Shown piece by piece: positions 43,577-52,996 of a stretch of DNA of 64,000 bases. The notes below the pieces were generated by a model. The model saw only the letters and a list, made by a program, of their open reading frames with translations. It searched no databases and was not told the DNA's origin. This stretch comes from a candidate division KSB1 bacterium (GTDB lineage Bacteria; Zhuqueibacterota; Zhuqueibacteria; Zhuqueibacterales; Zhuqueibacteraceae), in NCBI GenBank assembly GCA_034506175.1, contig JAPDQB010000039.1, positions 1 through 64,000 on the forward strand, written 5' to 3'. The first letter of the stretch is position 1. Each line of letters starts with the position of its first letter. The position numbers and the translations under genes were made by a program.

Positions 43577-44935
43577 TCACACCGTCAGCCAGCACCACTC
43601 CTTCGTCAGCGGCGTTTTGTTCATGCGAATCCCCGCGTCTTTGCCGACGAGGATGTTGTTGGAGTGGTTGTAGCCGAAACCGCCTTCGGGATTGTAAAGA
43701 CCCGGCTCGTTGCTGAACATCATGCCTTCTTCGAGAATGGTTTCATCGCCGAGCGAGAGGTACGGCTCTTGATGGCCTTCCATGCCTTCGCCGTGCGCCG
43801 GGCGATGGTAGATGTATTTCTCCATGCCATTTTTGCGCGCGATGTCCAGAACTTTCTCGGCGATCTCGTTGCACGGCGTGCCGGCTTTGCATAGCTCGCC
43901 CATGGTGATGGTTTGTTCGGTGTGAACCTCCCACATTTCTTTTTGCAGATCGTTCATCGGATGGGTTTGCAGGGCGCGGTAGCCTTCGCCGCCGTAGCCG
44001 CCAATGCGAATGACGCTGGCGATTTGGATGGCGTCGCCTTTTTGAATTTTGTGGTAGAAAAATTGATTGGGATGCGGATACGCGGTGGCGACGCCAGCGC
44101 GGCAGCCAAAGTTGAGGCTGATGCCGACGCCGGTGTGCGGCTTGCCGTCGAGCGGCAGCCATTTCATGAGCAGATGGGTGGCGTATTCTTGCGTGGCGTG
44201 GCGCACTTCAAAATCGGTCGCATCCGTGCCGCGGTCGAGAATGTAGGCGCGCGCATATTCGAGCATGTGGTCGTGCAGATCGATGGCTTTCTGCGTGAGC
44301 GCAATTTCTTCCGGCGTTTTGACGACGCGCATTTTCATCATCAATTCACCCGCGGGCTTGAATTTCGCTTTGGGAAGCGTTTTCTTCCATTGGCTGATCG
44401 TTGCTTCCGGCACGGCTTTTTCGATGCCGAGCGTGGCTTCAGCAAAGCCGCGTTTGGCGAGATGTTCGAGCATCCACACCTCGAGATCGGCTTTGGGACC
44501 GCGCGCATAAACGACTTTGTTGAACTCGCCGTGATGCGGATAATCGAAATACCACTCGGCGTCTTTGATCCACCACGTGTTGATGAGATCACGATCCAGG
44601 CCAGGGCCGAAGATGGACGGCTCGCCGGTTTTCGGCACGAAAAGCCAGAAGGGCCGCTCAGTGGTGCTATGAAACAAGCCGGAGAGATAAATGATGTTCC
44701 ACACGTCTTTGCAGATCATGCCGTCGATGCCGTTCTCGCCGAGTTTCTCTTGCAGACGTGCGATGGTTTGGCGATACCAATCTTCTGAAAGCCGAAACGG
44801 CGGCGACAACGGTTGCATTTCCGGAATGAGCTGTTTTTTGTTCTCTGGCACAACGCACGCGGTGAAACCGGAAAGGCCGGCGGTTGCAGCCGAGAGGCCG
44901 AAGGTTTTGAGAAAGTGACGGCGGCTGGTGGACAT
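43577..44935 (-). CDS. Tat-exported M24-fold (Xaa-Pro aminopeptidase/creatinase-like) protein
   Basis: A 452-residue protein with a twin-arginine signal (S-R-R-H-F-L-K) and a possible lipid Cys27. It has a creatinase N-domain and a pita-bread M24 domain (about 220-440). Of the five usual M24 metal ligands only the His (A-H-G-E-G) and one Glu (S-N-E-P-G-L) are clear. The two Asp positions read I-A-S-V-I-R and G-G-E-G-Y-R, and the last Glu position reads N-H-S-N-N. So it is probably not a standard metallopeptidase; creatinase-like hydrolysis without metals is possible. A good ribosome site (GAGGAAATC) precedes ATG 44935. Confidence 0.8.
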   Translation of the reverse strand: MSTSRRHFLKTFGLSAATAGLSGFTACVVPENKKQLIPEMQPLSPPFRLSEDWYRQTIARLQEKLGENGIDGMICKDVWNIIYLSGLFHSTTERPFWLFVPKTGEPSIFGPGLDRDLINTWWIKDAEWYFDYPHHGEFNKVVYARGPKADLEVWMLEHLAKRGFAEATLGIEKAVPEATISQWKKTLPKAKFKPAGELMMKMRVVKTPEEIALTQKAIDLHDHMLEYARAYILDRGTDATDFEVRHATQEYATHLLMKWLPLDGKPHTGVGISLNFGCRAGVATAYPHPNQFFYHKIQKGDAIQIASVIRIGGYGGEGYRALQTHPMNDLQKEMWEVHTEQTITMGELCKAGTPCNEIAEKVLDIARKNGMEKYIYHRPAHGEGMEGHQEPYLSLGDETILEEGMMFSNEPGLYNPEGGFGYNHSNNILVGKDAGIRMNKTPLTKEWCWLTV

Positions 44936-45001
44936 GATTTCCTCCTCGAAAATTGGAACAAAAGAGTCTTGAAAAAAGACTGGCAGTCTCGGTTACATGC
45001 T

Positions 45002-45655
45002 TTACGGGCGATCTGGTGGCGGCGTGCCTTCGCCTTCGGCGCCGGCTTTGATGGAAGACAGGGCCATCGCGCCGATGCCAAGCAGGGTGATGCCACCGAT
45101 GACGAGCCAGACCCAGGAAAGCTTCCCTGAAGTTTGAGCGGGGGCCATCGTTTCAACGTATTCCTGCTTGAATTTCAACAGCTCAACGCCGAAGTTGTCA
45201 TAGTATTTCAAGACCTCGAAGCGGTGCAGCATGTTGGTGGCGCGGTCAAAGCGGTTGAGCTCGCCGACGAGCAGGACGCGCTGCGATTCTTCGCTGCGGT
45301 TGGCAAGGCGCCCGGCAATGATGTAATCCACCTGCAACTGTCCGGCGAGGCCGCGCAGGGCGGCGGTATCCGGCTGCGCCAGCAGTTGCGTAATTTTCTC
45401 CGCGCCGATGGTTTTGGCCACGTCGTCCGGCTCGATGAGTCGCACGCTCGAATTGGATTCGATGGTTTCCGTCATGCGCTCAAGAAGGCGCTTTTGCAAA
45501 TCCGGCGGCACCTCGTCGAATTTGATGCCGAGGAAAGCCACCGGCACTTTTTTTGAATTTGCTCCCGCCAGGCATGGAACGACTTGGGCATAGTTGAGGG
45601 CGAAAATAAGCAGGAAGATTAAAGCGGTTTTGGTTACAGAGTAGCGCATGATCAT
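45002..45655 (-). CDS. Exported CsgG/TolB-like protein with C-terminal membrane helix
   Basis: About 217 residues. Hydrophobic N-terminus (I-F-L-L-I-F-A-L), then a CsgG/TolB-N type domain: V-P-V-A-F-L-G-I-K-F-D, I-E-S-N-S-S-V-R-L-I-E-P-D-D-V, Q-V-D-Y-I-I-A-G-R-L. A transmembrane helix near the end (W-V-W-L-V-I-G-G-I-T-L-L-G-I-G) is followed by a short polar tail. ATG 45655 or 45649 (M-I-M-R-Y-S) is chosen for the signal sequence; no ribosome site is clear. Function unknown; such domains often sense or gate envelope assemblies. Confidence 0.6.
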   Translation of the reverse strand: MIMRYSVTKTALIFLLIFALNYAQVVPCLAGANSKKVPVAFLGIKFDEVPPDLQKRLLERMTETIESNSSVRLIEPDDVAKTIGAEKITQLLAQPDTAALRGLAGQLQVDYIIAGRLANRSEESQRVLLVGELNRFDRATNMLHRFEVLKYYDNFGVELLKFKQEYVETMAPAQTSGKLSWVWLVIGGITLLGIGAMALSSIKAGAEGEGTPPPDRP

Positions 45656-45969
45656 GTCACAAAATAAAGTTAAAAAATTTTTCCAACGGATAAAAACGGC
45701 CAACGGATGCTCATTGGAGCCGAAACTATTCAGCCGGAATTACGGCCGCAAATATATAAAGACAATTCAAGTCAAAATGACTCAAGTCAAAATAATTATT
45801 TTGCCCTCAATCATTTTGTCTATCAATGACTGGCTGAAAAGTTGCTTTGGTTTCTACATCCGTTGGCAGCTTTCATTCTTTGGAGATAAAAATGTTCAGA
45901 ATTTTTTCGATTTTAGTCGCCTCGTGCACCTCTCTGCCTTTTCCAGACGAGGCCGTCTGGGTTACAATT

Positions 45970-46479
45970 TCAATTGAATTGATACCCCCGATGGCGCAGG
46001 CGATTTTGCAGATCGGCGACGATGGTGACATACTGCTCTTGAAAAATCGGGGCCGGGGTGAGCCTGGTCCAACTGTCTTTTTTCGTGCCTTTGATTTCCA
46101 TTTCAAATTCGAGCGTGCTCGCGACGCTGGTGCTGCGGTCGATGGATTGCACGCCGCGCGGGGACAAGTGCAGAATGGCGCGGTCGCGCAATTGCACCAC
46201 TTTCTCGCCGTTCTCGGTTTGCAGGGTTTGCGAGCTGAAGCGCCAATTCGTCCGCAGCGCTTCATAATTGCGCCGGGCATCGGCAAATTCAATGGAAAAT
46301 TGAAAGCTGTTTAAAGCAATAATGCTTTCGGTGACAATGTCCGAGCGCGAAGTTTTCGGGGCAATGGAATAGCTCACGGACCTGGCGCTGCGTTGCGAGC
46401 TTTTGCCGGACGAAGAGCAGGTGAATGATAAGCCGATGAGCGCGAACAAAAAACTCCATCTCACAAAGTTTTTGATCAT
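45970..46479 (-). CDS. Small lipoprotein, unknown function
   Basis: A 169-residue lipoprotein (lipobox L-S-F-T-C, Cys21) from ATG 46479; the frame is open much further upstream, but that part is Cys/Arg-rich and looks non-coding. The mature part has Y-E-A-L-R-T-N-W-R-F, I-L-H-L-S-P-R-G-V and L-E-F-E-M-E-I-K-G-T. It may be a component of the envelope near the SusD gene upstream, but no family is recognised. Confidence 0.55.
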   Translation of the reverse strand: MIKNFVRWSFLFALIGLSFTCSSSGKSSQRSARSVSYSIAPKTSRSDIVTESIIALNSFQFSIEFADARRNYEALRTNWRFSSQTLQTENGEKVVQLRDRAILHLSPRGVQSIDRSTSVASTLEFEMEIKGTKKDSWTRLTPAPIFQEQYVTIVADLQNRLRHRGYQFN

Positions 46480-46734
46480 GGTCAATGACCAGTCAAATCT
46501 TTGTCGTAGACAATGCGCCGTGCGGTGGGAAAAAAAGCCTGTTCTCCCGCAGGCTGGGGAAATTAAACACGGATCAAAAACACACACGGATTTATCAGCG
46601 TGAGTTTTTGATACGCGTCGAATCTTTTGGCTGCGCCTGTAAGGTTGCGGCTCGTGTTGGGCTTTCATAATCAAAAAAGGTGACTTCCGGCGGGCGTGAC
46701 CTTGGAAAGCAATCCGCGGAAACCACCTTAAAAC

Positions 46735-46766
46735 CAGGAGTGACAAACTGAAGTTTGTCACTCCTG
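46735..46766. repeat. Perfect 15-bp inverted repeat after the SusD gene
   Basis: CAGGAGTGACAAACT (46735-46749), GA loop, AGTTTGTCACTCCTG (46752-46766). It lies 17 bases beyond the stop of the SusD-like gene. On the minus strand it is followed by GGTTTTAA, so it may end or attenuate the SusC-SusD transcript. Confidence 0.8.
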
Positions 46767-46782
46767 TCTGTTTCAAAACGAA

Positions 46783-48066
46783 TTATCTTCCGCCCGTCAG
46801 GAACTGATTGGCGCGACGCTCCTGAATGGTGATCGGGAAAAACGAGCCGGGCGTGTTGATCGCATCCGAGGTAGCAACCCAGCGCGAGTCCTTGATGCCA
46901 AAGCGGTACATATCCGCCAGCCGGCGTCCCATCATGTAGAGGTTGGCGCGGCGTTCGTGCTGCAACAATTGGCCGACGGTCACCGGCGCGGCCAACGGCT
47001 TCAGACCGTCACGCGCGCGCAGCGCATTCAAAATGGTCGTGGCGCCGGCGGGATCGGAAACCACTTTCGATTCGGCCAAAATGAGTTGCATTTCACGCTC
47101 GGAAACCACCGTAAAGGGAGAGTTGCGATCGCCGCCATGCTTGACCCGGTCTTTGAAATCCCTGATCTCGTTGGCGATGCGCGGATCGTCAACCGCGGTG
47201 TCGACGATGTCCTTGGGCACCGGCGCCGTGTTCATCTCGCTGCGGCCAACCACTTCCCACGCCCATTCGTTGAAAGCTCCGATGGAGCCGGGATAGGTGA
47301 ACTGCCAACGGTAGTTGGCGGTCATAATTGCCAGCGCCGCTTGTGCATCATCCGCGCCCTCGGTGACATAAGGATTAGCGGCTGGCGTGGCAGCCGGCTT
47401 GGGATTGACTTTGCCCCAGACCGCCTTGGCATGTTTGGCGCGTGCGCGCAGGCCAAGCGCCCGTCTTTGCAGCTCCGCATCCGGAGTGGTCTGTAAAATC
47501 ACCAGAGCTGCATCGAGATGAGCGATGGCCTCGTTGTACACGTTGACCATGTTGTTTTCGCCAATCGGTGGTTTGGCCTCACGTTTGTTGGAGTAGACGA
47601 AATCATCAAACATGTCGGCGATGGTCAGGCGCGTCACCGCAGAATACAAATAGGCCTTTACCAGATTTTTGGGGTCTCGCAAGGTGTTGGCGTTTTTAAA
47701 ACCGTTCAACAACGCAATGGCATTATCGCAGGTGTAGCGCGCCTCGGTAATATACGGCCACGCTGCGTCGACAAATTCATTGTTGAAATCGGCCAGGAAG
47801 CCGCGATCCAACTGGTTCCAGGCGTCGCGTGAGCCGATCCAGATAGCCTCGTCGGTCGCCACGGTGTAGGGCGCCAGGCAATATCCGACCGCATTGGCGG
47901 TGGTGCTCAACGCGCCGCTGGCAATGGCGTTGGCAGCGGAAGGGTTGTCGAGGTTTTCTTCCAACACACTGTTGGGGTTGTTAACATCAAGAAGATTATC
48001 GCAGCCGAACGAGCCAAAGGCAGCGATAATAAATAACAGCAAAATTTTATTGAGAGTTGTTTTCAT
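46783..48066 (-). CDS. SusD/RagB-family nutrient-binding outer-membrane lipoprotein
   Basis: A 427-residue surface lipoprotein (Cys22, G-S-F-G-C-D-N-L-L-D-V-N-N-P). It has the helical SusD architecture with A-W-P-Y-I-T-E-A-R-Y, R-A-R-A-K-H-A-K, and the C-terminal E-R-R-A-N-L-Y-M-M-G-R-R-L-A-D-M-Y-R typical of the family. SusD proteins cap the SusC channel and hold oligosaccharide, peptide or other ligands. The gene directly follows SusC on the minus strand, separated by a 59-base space with a perfect stem-loop. Substrate unknown: no glycosidase genes are adjacent. Confidence 0.88.
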   Translation of the reverse strand: MKTTLNKILLLFIIAAFGSFGCDNLLDVNNPNSVLEENLDNPSAANAIASGALSTTANAVGYCLAPYTVATDEAIWIGSRDAWNQLDRGFLADFNNEFVDAAWPYITEARYTCDNAIALLNGFKNANTLRDPKNLVKAYLYSAVTRLTIADMFDDFVYSNKREAKPPIGENNMVNVYNEAIAHLDAALVILQTTPDAELQRRALGLRARAKHAKAVWGKVNPKPAATPAANPYVTEGADDAQAALAIMTANYRWQFTYPGSIGAFNEWAWEVVGRSEMNTAPVPKDIVDTAVDDPRIANEIRDFKDRVKHGGDRNSPFTVVSEREMQLILAESKVVSDPAGATTILNALRARDGLKPLAAPVTVGQLLQHERRANLYMMGRRLADMYRFGIKDSRWVATSDAINTPGSFFPITIQERRANQFLTGGR

Positions 48067-48089
48067 AAGTCAAAGTCTCCGGTTAGATT

Positions 48090-48120
48090 ACTGACCGGTC
48101 ACTGGCAGTGACCGGTCAGT
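48090..48120. promoter_or_regulatory. Perfect stem-loop between susC- and susD-like genes
   Basis: ACTGACCGGTCACT (48090-48103), GGC, AGTGACCGGTCAGT (48107-48120). Each arm contains the palindrome TGACCGGTCA. It lies within the 59-base gap and could adjust SusD relative to SusC levels. The same 10-mer recurs at 51636-51645 upstream of the SusC gene. Confidence 0.75.
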
Positions 48121-48125
48121 GGCAT

Positions 48126-51100
48126 TTAGAAACCTGTCCGCAACGTAAAGACGACTTGGCGCGGGATGGGCAGGCCAAAGGCTTCGGTACCGGTCAGGAA
48201 GTTGGTGTCCAGCCCGCCACCAGTGCCGCGACCGATGGCGTTGGTTTCCGGATCAATGCCGGAGTAGCCAGTGAACAAGGCCAGATTGCGCCCGGCAAGA
48301 GTAATGCTGGCGCTGCCCACACCAAAGCGTGAAAAGATGCTTTGCGGAATATCATAGGTCAGGCTCAATTCACGCCAACGAATGAAGTCCGCCTTTTCCA
48401 CAGCATTCAAGCCATCATAAGGCGACAGGCCGGCATGCTTTCTCGCCCACTCGTCAGCAGCAGCCAGGCGTTGTTCCGCCGTGCTGGCCGGATTGATCAG
48501 AATCGCCTCGAGTTCCGCTGCCCTTCTGGTGTTTCGGCCAATCACGGCGTGGAAGCGGCGAAATTCATCGGTGAGATTGTGGACGAAATATTCGCCGGCT
48601 TTATATTCAAACAAACTCGCCAACCGGAAACGCTTCATGAAGCCGAGGTTGAGGCCGAAAGCGCCTTGCCAATCCGGCGTGGGTTTACCGAGATAGTGAT
48701 CGAGGATATTGCCGTCGCCGTCTTCATCCACGACCAAGGGGAAGAAAGCGCCGGGGTCACGCGGCTGCGAAAAGTAAGCCAAAAGCGCCTCGCGAGTTTC
48801 CGGTTTCAGGTCGCGATTCAGGTCGATGGGATACTCCGCCGAGGTGTTCAGCTTCGCGCCCAAAAATGCAGCCGGGGCAAATCCAAGCTCCAGGAAGTTG
48901 CGATACCGCGGATAGGAGCCGCCGGTTTTGAGGGCTGGCGCGCCGCCCAAGTCGGTGATCTTTTCGCGCAAGAAAGCGCCGTTGGCAAAGACTTCAACGG
49001 ACAAATTCTCTTTCTTGAGCAGGCGAACATTGGCTTCCAGATCGATGCCGTGCGCCTTCAGTTCACCAATGTTATCCAACTGGCGGCGATAAAAACCGCC
49101 CGACGGCGCATAAGCACGGGAAACCAACGCATCTCGAATCGTCTTGTCCCAGTAAGTAAACTCCAGGCCAAGGCGGTCGTTGAACACGCCGGCCTCAAAA
49201 CCCAGTTCCCACTCGGTCGCGACTTCCGGCTTCAAATCCTGGTTGCCGAGGTTGCCCGGAGACAAGCCGGCGCCGTCGGTGGAAGTAAAAGGCACAAAAG
49301 TGGTGAATTTGTCAAACGCGCCTGGTTGCTGACCGGATTGGCCGATGGCCGCGCGCAGACGCAGTGTCGAGATCGGCGTGCTGCTCAGGTTGAACGCCTG
49401 CGAGGGCACGAATGAAAGGCTCGCTTTCGGGTAAGCAACCGTGCTAAAATTGGAGCCGAAAGCACTGTTGGCATCAAAACGCACGCCGCCGGTCAGATAC
49501 AGATAATCGCGATAGCCAAGCTGTTCCTGAAAGAAATAGCCGGCCTGCACCACTTCCAAGAAAGATGATTCCGAGGTTCGTGTTGCACCTCCCTGCAAAA
49601 CTTCGATTCCGGGCCCGGGAAAAGTATTGGCATAGCCGGCAGAATAGGTTTCATTGGTGATAAAGCCCTGCAAACCGGCGACGAATGACGAGGAGATCGT
49701 GGAGGTGAAATTGCGGTTCCAGGAGCCTTTCACATCAAGGGTCAACTCCGTATGCTCGCGCTTGCCAATGCCGAGATAGCCATCGACGAAGTTCGTCACA
49801 AACGCATCGACGTTATTGCCAAAAGGATTGAGGTTGGTGCTGCGTTGGCTGACGTAATCGATGCCAAATGTGCCGTCCAAAGCGATTTCGTTGGTGAGTT
49901 TGTAACTGGTGGAGAGGCTGGCGGTCGCATGGTCGGTGGCGTCTGTGGTTTCCTGGTAGGTCGCCTCGCGCACGGTGGAAAAGGCCGCATTGCCCATGGC
50001 ATTGCCCTGGCCCGCCGCATTCGGTGGCACCACCCGTTCCGGCTTGCCGAACATCGCCAGCGAGATGACGCCGTAAATATTGTTGTTGTTGTCAATGGTC
50101 TCTTGACGAATGCGGCTATAATTTGAAGACAAACGAATGTTTAGTTTGTTGGAAGGAACAATGCCGAGCGTGGCCGAAAATTGCGCGCGATTGAGTTTGT
50201 CTTCGCCAATGCCTGGCTGCTGGCCAAAAAAGTCCTCGGGTTTGGCGTCAAAGGGGCCATTGGTGTTTTGATAACGGGCGTTGGCAAAGTACGTCACCCC
50301 GGAGCCGCCGCCGGAAACCCCCAGCGAATAGGTTTGCCCGTAGCCGGTGCCGAACAGGTTATTGACAAACCGCCTCTCAATGACTTGATAAAGCTGAATG
50401 CCCGGATCATTGTAGGCCGTTCGCATGTTGGCAAGCTGCGCATCATTGCGAGCGAAACCGGCGTTAGGCTTATAGACATCCGGATACGTGATGGCTGCCT
50501 GCTCGATTTCCAGCGAGAATTTCGGCTTGCTGAAGCTGCCTTGCTTGGTGAAGATTTGGATCACACCGGCGCTGGCTTGCGTGCCATAAAGCGTGGCGGC
50601 GGCTGCGCCTTTGAGAATCTCGACGCGCTCGATGGCGTCGGGATTGATGTCGTCCAAACGCGAGGGCACACCGCCGCCCCCGGCGCCGACGCCAACAAAG
50701 CCGCCGGCATTGTCAACGCGAATGCCGTCCACGTAAACCACCGGCTCGTTGGTTTGTGACAAACTGGAGGTGCCGCGAATGCGCAGCCGGGTTCCTTCGC
50801 CAACCAACCCACCGGAGGGCAGGGCTTGCACGCCGGCTTCACGTCCCTGCAAAATCTCTGAAAGCGTGGAGACCGGCGCCTCTTGTATCAACTGGTTGTT
50901 GATTGTCGCCACGGTGTTTCCGAGCTTCTTTTTCTCGGCAGCGACGCCGCTGCCGGTGACCACGACTTCATCAAGCTGCAGCGCGGTTTCCGTCAAGCTG
51001 AAGTTCAACTCGGCAATGCCACCGCCGGTAACCGTGACTTGTTTGATCACGCTTTTGTAACCGATAAAGCGTGCGATGACGGAGTGCGTGCCGGCGGGAA

Positions 51101-51305
51101 CGCCGGTAATCGTAAATTCGCCATCGACATTGGTGGCCGCGCCATAATCGAGGCCTTGCACCAACACGTTGGCGCCCGGCAAACCCTGGCCGCTTTTGGC
51201 GTCCGTAACTTTGCCGGCGATGGTTCCTCTCTGGGCAAACGCCAGATTGGCAACCAGCAGGCTAAGCACCAAAACGCTTAACCCAACCGTAATTCGTTTC
51301 ACCAT
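48126..51305 (-). CDS. SusC/RagA-family TonB-dependent outer-membrane receptor
   Basis: A 1059-residue receptor that should import a ligand across the outer membrane using TonB energy. Signal peptide about 1-24 (N-L-A-F-A). CarboxypepD_reg/CNA-B-like domain about 26-110 (G-T-I-A-G-K-V-T-D, G-E-F-T-I-T-G-V-P-A-G). SusC-type junction L-D-E-V-V-V-T-G. Plug domain about 125-240 (R-L-R-I-R-G-T-S-S-L, V-V-Y-V-D-G-I-R, V-E-I-L-K-G-A-A-A-A-T-L-Y-G). The barrel ends in V-V-F-T-L-R-T-G-F. Start ATG 51305 after GGGAGGAGTT. It is first in a unit with the SusD gene. Confidence 0.92.
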   Translation of the reverse strand: MVKRITVGLSVLVLSLLVANLAFAQRGTIAGKVTDAKSGQGLPGANVLVQGLDYGAATNVDGEFTITGVPAGTHSVIARFIGYKSVIKQVTVTGGGIAELNFSLTETALQLDEVVVTGSGVAAEKKKLGNTVATINNQLIQEAPVSTLSEILQGREAGVQALPSGGLVGEGTRLRIRGTSSLSQTNEPVVYVDGIRVDNAGGFVGVGAGGGGVPSRLDDINPDAIERVEILKGAAAATLYGTQASAGVIQIFTKQGSFSKPKFSLEIEQAAITYPDVYKPNAGFARNDAQLANMRTAYNDPGIQLYQVIERRFVNNLFGTGYGQTYSLGVSGGGSGVTYFANARYQNTNGPFDAKPEDFFGQQPGIGEDKLNRAQFSATLGIVPSNKLNIRLSSNYSRIRQETIDNNNNIYGVISLAMFGKPERVVPPNAAGQGNAMGNAAFSTVREATYQETTDATDHATASLSTSYKLTNEIALDGTFGIDYVSQRSTNLNPFGNNVDAFVTNFVDGYLGIGKREHTELTLDVKGSWNRNFTSTISSSFVAGLQGFITNETYSAGYANTFPGPGIEVLQGGATRTSESSFLEVVQAGYFFQEQLGYRDYLYLTGGVRFDANSAFGSNFSTVAYPKASLSFVPSQAFNLSSTPISTLRLRAAIGQSGQQPGAFDKFTTFVPFTSTDGAGLSPGNLGNQDLKPEVATEWELGFEAGVFNDRLGLEFTYWDKTIRDALVSRAYAPSGGFYRRQLDNIGELKAHGIDLEANVRLLKKENLSVEVFANGAFLREKITDLGGAPALKTGGSYPRYRNFLELGFAPAAFLGAKLNTSAEYPIDLNRDLKPETREALLAYFSQPRDPGAFFPLVVDEDGDGNILDHYLGKPTPDWQGAFGLNLGFMKRFRLASLFEYKAGEYFVHNLTDEFRRFHAVIGRNTRRAAELEAILINPASTAEQRLAAADEWARKHAGLSPYDGLNAVEKADFIRWRELSLTYDIPQSIFSRFGVGSASITLAGRNLALFTGYSGIDPETNAIGRGTGGGLDTNFLTGTEAFGLPIPRQVVFTLRTGF

Positions 51306-52027
51306 AAACTCCTCCCGCTAAGGGGCGTGATCCAACTTCCGGCATGAATAGAGTCACTCTCCCTGACTGATGCCAGGAGCCGTCTCACATTCGAAGGATT
51401 TTAACCAAGCCCGAGGCGCATCCTTGCAGCCAACGCGCTGGCCGTGAATAAAAAGTTATAGCCGAAAGTAAAACGAAAGAGTAAAACGTAAAAAATAAAA
51501 AGTAATGGAAAATTCGGAGAAGAAAGAAGTGCTGCCGTTGCCATTTTGATTGCTCAACACAGGCTAATGATTTTCAAGCCAGCCCATTGACCGCTCACTT
51601 CCGCAGTAGTCTATCGCATCACAATTTTACTGCAGTGACCGGTCAATGACATTTGACCTTGATTATTGCCTTCATCACACGTGTTTGCCATCAAAAAACC
51701 CTGCGGGCGCAGCCTTACAGCGTTCGCAGAAAACATCCTGAGAGAAAACGTGACCTAAAAATCCTTGTCGCAGGTGGGGAACTGATCCTTGTTACAGGCT
51801 CCGGTTTCCGGAAACCGAACTCCTCGTTGTCGTAACGCTGAATATAATGAAGTACCAGTTAAAATGCAATAACAATTTTCAAGCAAATCATATACCGATT
51901 ACAAAACAGAAGCGTTCACTGATCTAAGTCTAAAAATTATAAAATTTGCTTAAGAAAACCAGATTGACAATCTATGCAAAAATTTGCCGGAAAATTGCGC
52001 TCTTTTGCATAGTTTTGCGCACTTAGC
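51306..52027. other. 722-base upstream region of the SusC gene
   Basis: No gene is supported. AT-rich; probably holds the promoter of the SusC-SusD unit. A TGACCGGTCA-containing inverted repeat lies at 51585-51648. Around 51465-51510 there are simple AAACG/AAAAGT words resembling those at 28500 and 63553. Confidence 0.5.
51585..51648. promoter_or_regulatory. Inverted repeat with TGACCGGTCA upstream of susC
   Basis: CATTGACCGCTCACTT at 51585-51600 and CAGTGACCGGTCAATG at 51633-51648 pair with two mismatches. The right arm contains TGACCGGTCA, the same palindrome as in the stem-loop at 48090-48120. It may be an operator; no regulator gene is adjacent. Confidence 0.55.
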
Positions 52028-52840
52028 TCACGCGCCAATCACACGGACATGCTGAAGACATGGCAGCGCCGTCCGCACTTGATCCTGATAGGCAAAATCA
52101 ATCTCCGCCGTGATCACCGCGTCACGATCCGGCGCCATCGCCATGACATTGCCCCAAGGATCGATGATGGCACTCTTGCCGTAACTGGCCCGGCCGCCAT
52201 ATTTCTCGCCGTGCTGATTCGGCGCGATGATGTAGACCTGATTCTCAATCGCCCGCGCCCGCAACAACGGCAGCCAATGATCCTTGCCCGTCATCAACGT
52301 AAAATTAGAGGGAATAAAAATCAACCGCGTGGCGCCGCCAGCCACCAGCTTGCGATAAAGCTCGGGAAAGCGCAGATCGTAACAAATCGACAGGCCGGCG
52401 TCGCCAAAAGCTGTTTTCGCAATCACAATATCCGCGCCGGGCGCGATGTAATCGGATTCGCGGTACGACCGCCCGTTGGGCAGGGTCGCATCAAACAGAT
52501 GAATCTTGCGATAGCGTGCCAGTTCTTTGCCGGCCGGATCCAGCAGCACGGAGGTGTTGTGAATTTTGGTGGAGCCGGGAAGACGCTCGCCAACCGAGCC
52601 GGCCAGCAGGTAAATGCCCAAGCCGGCCGCCAGCTTGGCAAACTGCGGCAGCCATTCACCGTCCAGATCGGCGGCTGCAGTTTTATCCGGGCCGACGTAA
52701 AGAAAAGTTTCCGGAAAAGCCACCACCTCGGCGCCGCGCGCTTTTGCCTCCGTGGCAAGTTCCTTGGCTGTCGCCCAATTCAGCGCAACGTCTTCCTGCG
52801 AGTTCATTTGAATGGCGGCGACCACGATGCTTTTTTTCAT
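52028..52840 (-). CDS. Carbon-nitrogen hydrolase (Nit1/Nit2-like amidase)
   Basis: A 270-residue nitrilase-superfamily enzyme, cytoplasmic; Nit-type members hydrolyse omega-amides such as deaminated glutathione. The catalytic triad is visible: Glu in A-F-P-E-T-F-L-Y, Lys in Y-R-K-I-H-L-F-D, Cys in S-I-C-Y-D-L-R-F-P-E-L-Y-R. G-R-A-S-Y-G-K-S-A-I-I-D-P-W-G-N matches the family. ATG 52840 is preferred over the longer frame because the Rossmann-like strand starts there (K-K-S-I-V-V-A-A-I-Q-M). Exact substrate is inferred. Confidence 0.88.
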   Translation of the reverse strand: MKKSIVVAAIQMNSQEDVALNWATAKELATEAKARGAEVVAFPETFLYVGPDKTAAADLDGEWLPQFAKLAAGLGIYLLAGSVGERLPGSTKIHNTSVLLDPAGKELARYRKIHLFDATLPNGRSYRESDYIAPGADIVIAKTAFGDAGLSICYDLRFPELYRKLVAGGATRLIFIPSNFTLMTGKDHWLPLLRARAIENQVYIIAPNQHGEKYGGRASYGKSAIIDPWGNVMAMAPDRDAVITAEIDFAYQDQVRTALPCLQHVRVIGA

Positions 52841-52996
52841 AAAAATTTTGCCTTCTTTTTCAATCAAGTGATGCGAGAAAGATCCATGGCAGGAAATATC
52901 TTTGCATCTCTGACCAGGCGAGCATGACTATTTTTGATGAAAACCAGCCCACATATTTTTCCGAGTTATTTTTCCATCACCTTTTTAAGATATTCC

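Noticed and set aside
46480..46776. N-terminal extension of the small lipoprotein at 45970
   Set aside because: Cys/Arg-rich, spans the perfect inverted repeat at 46735-46766, and puts the lipobox in mid-protein.
51653..51835. 60-codon plus-strand frame upstream of the SusC gene
   Set aside because: No ribosome site, no family pattern, lies in an AT-rich regulatory region.
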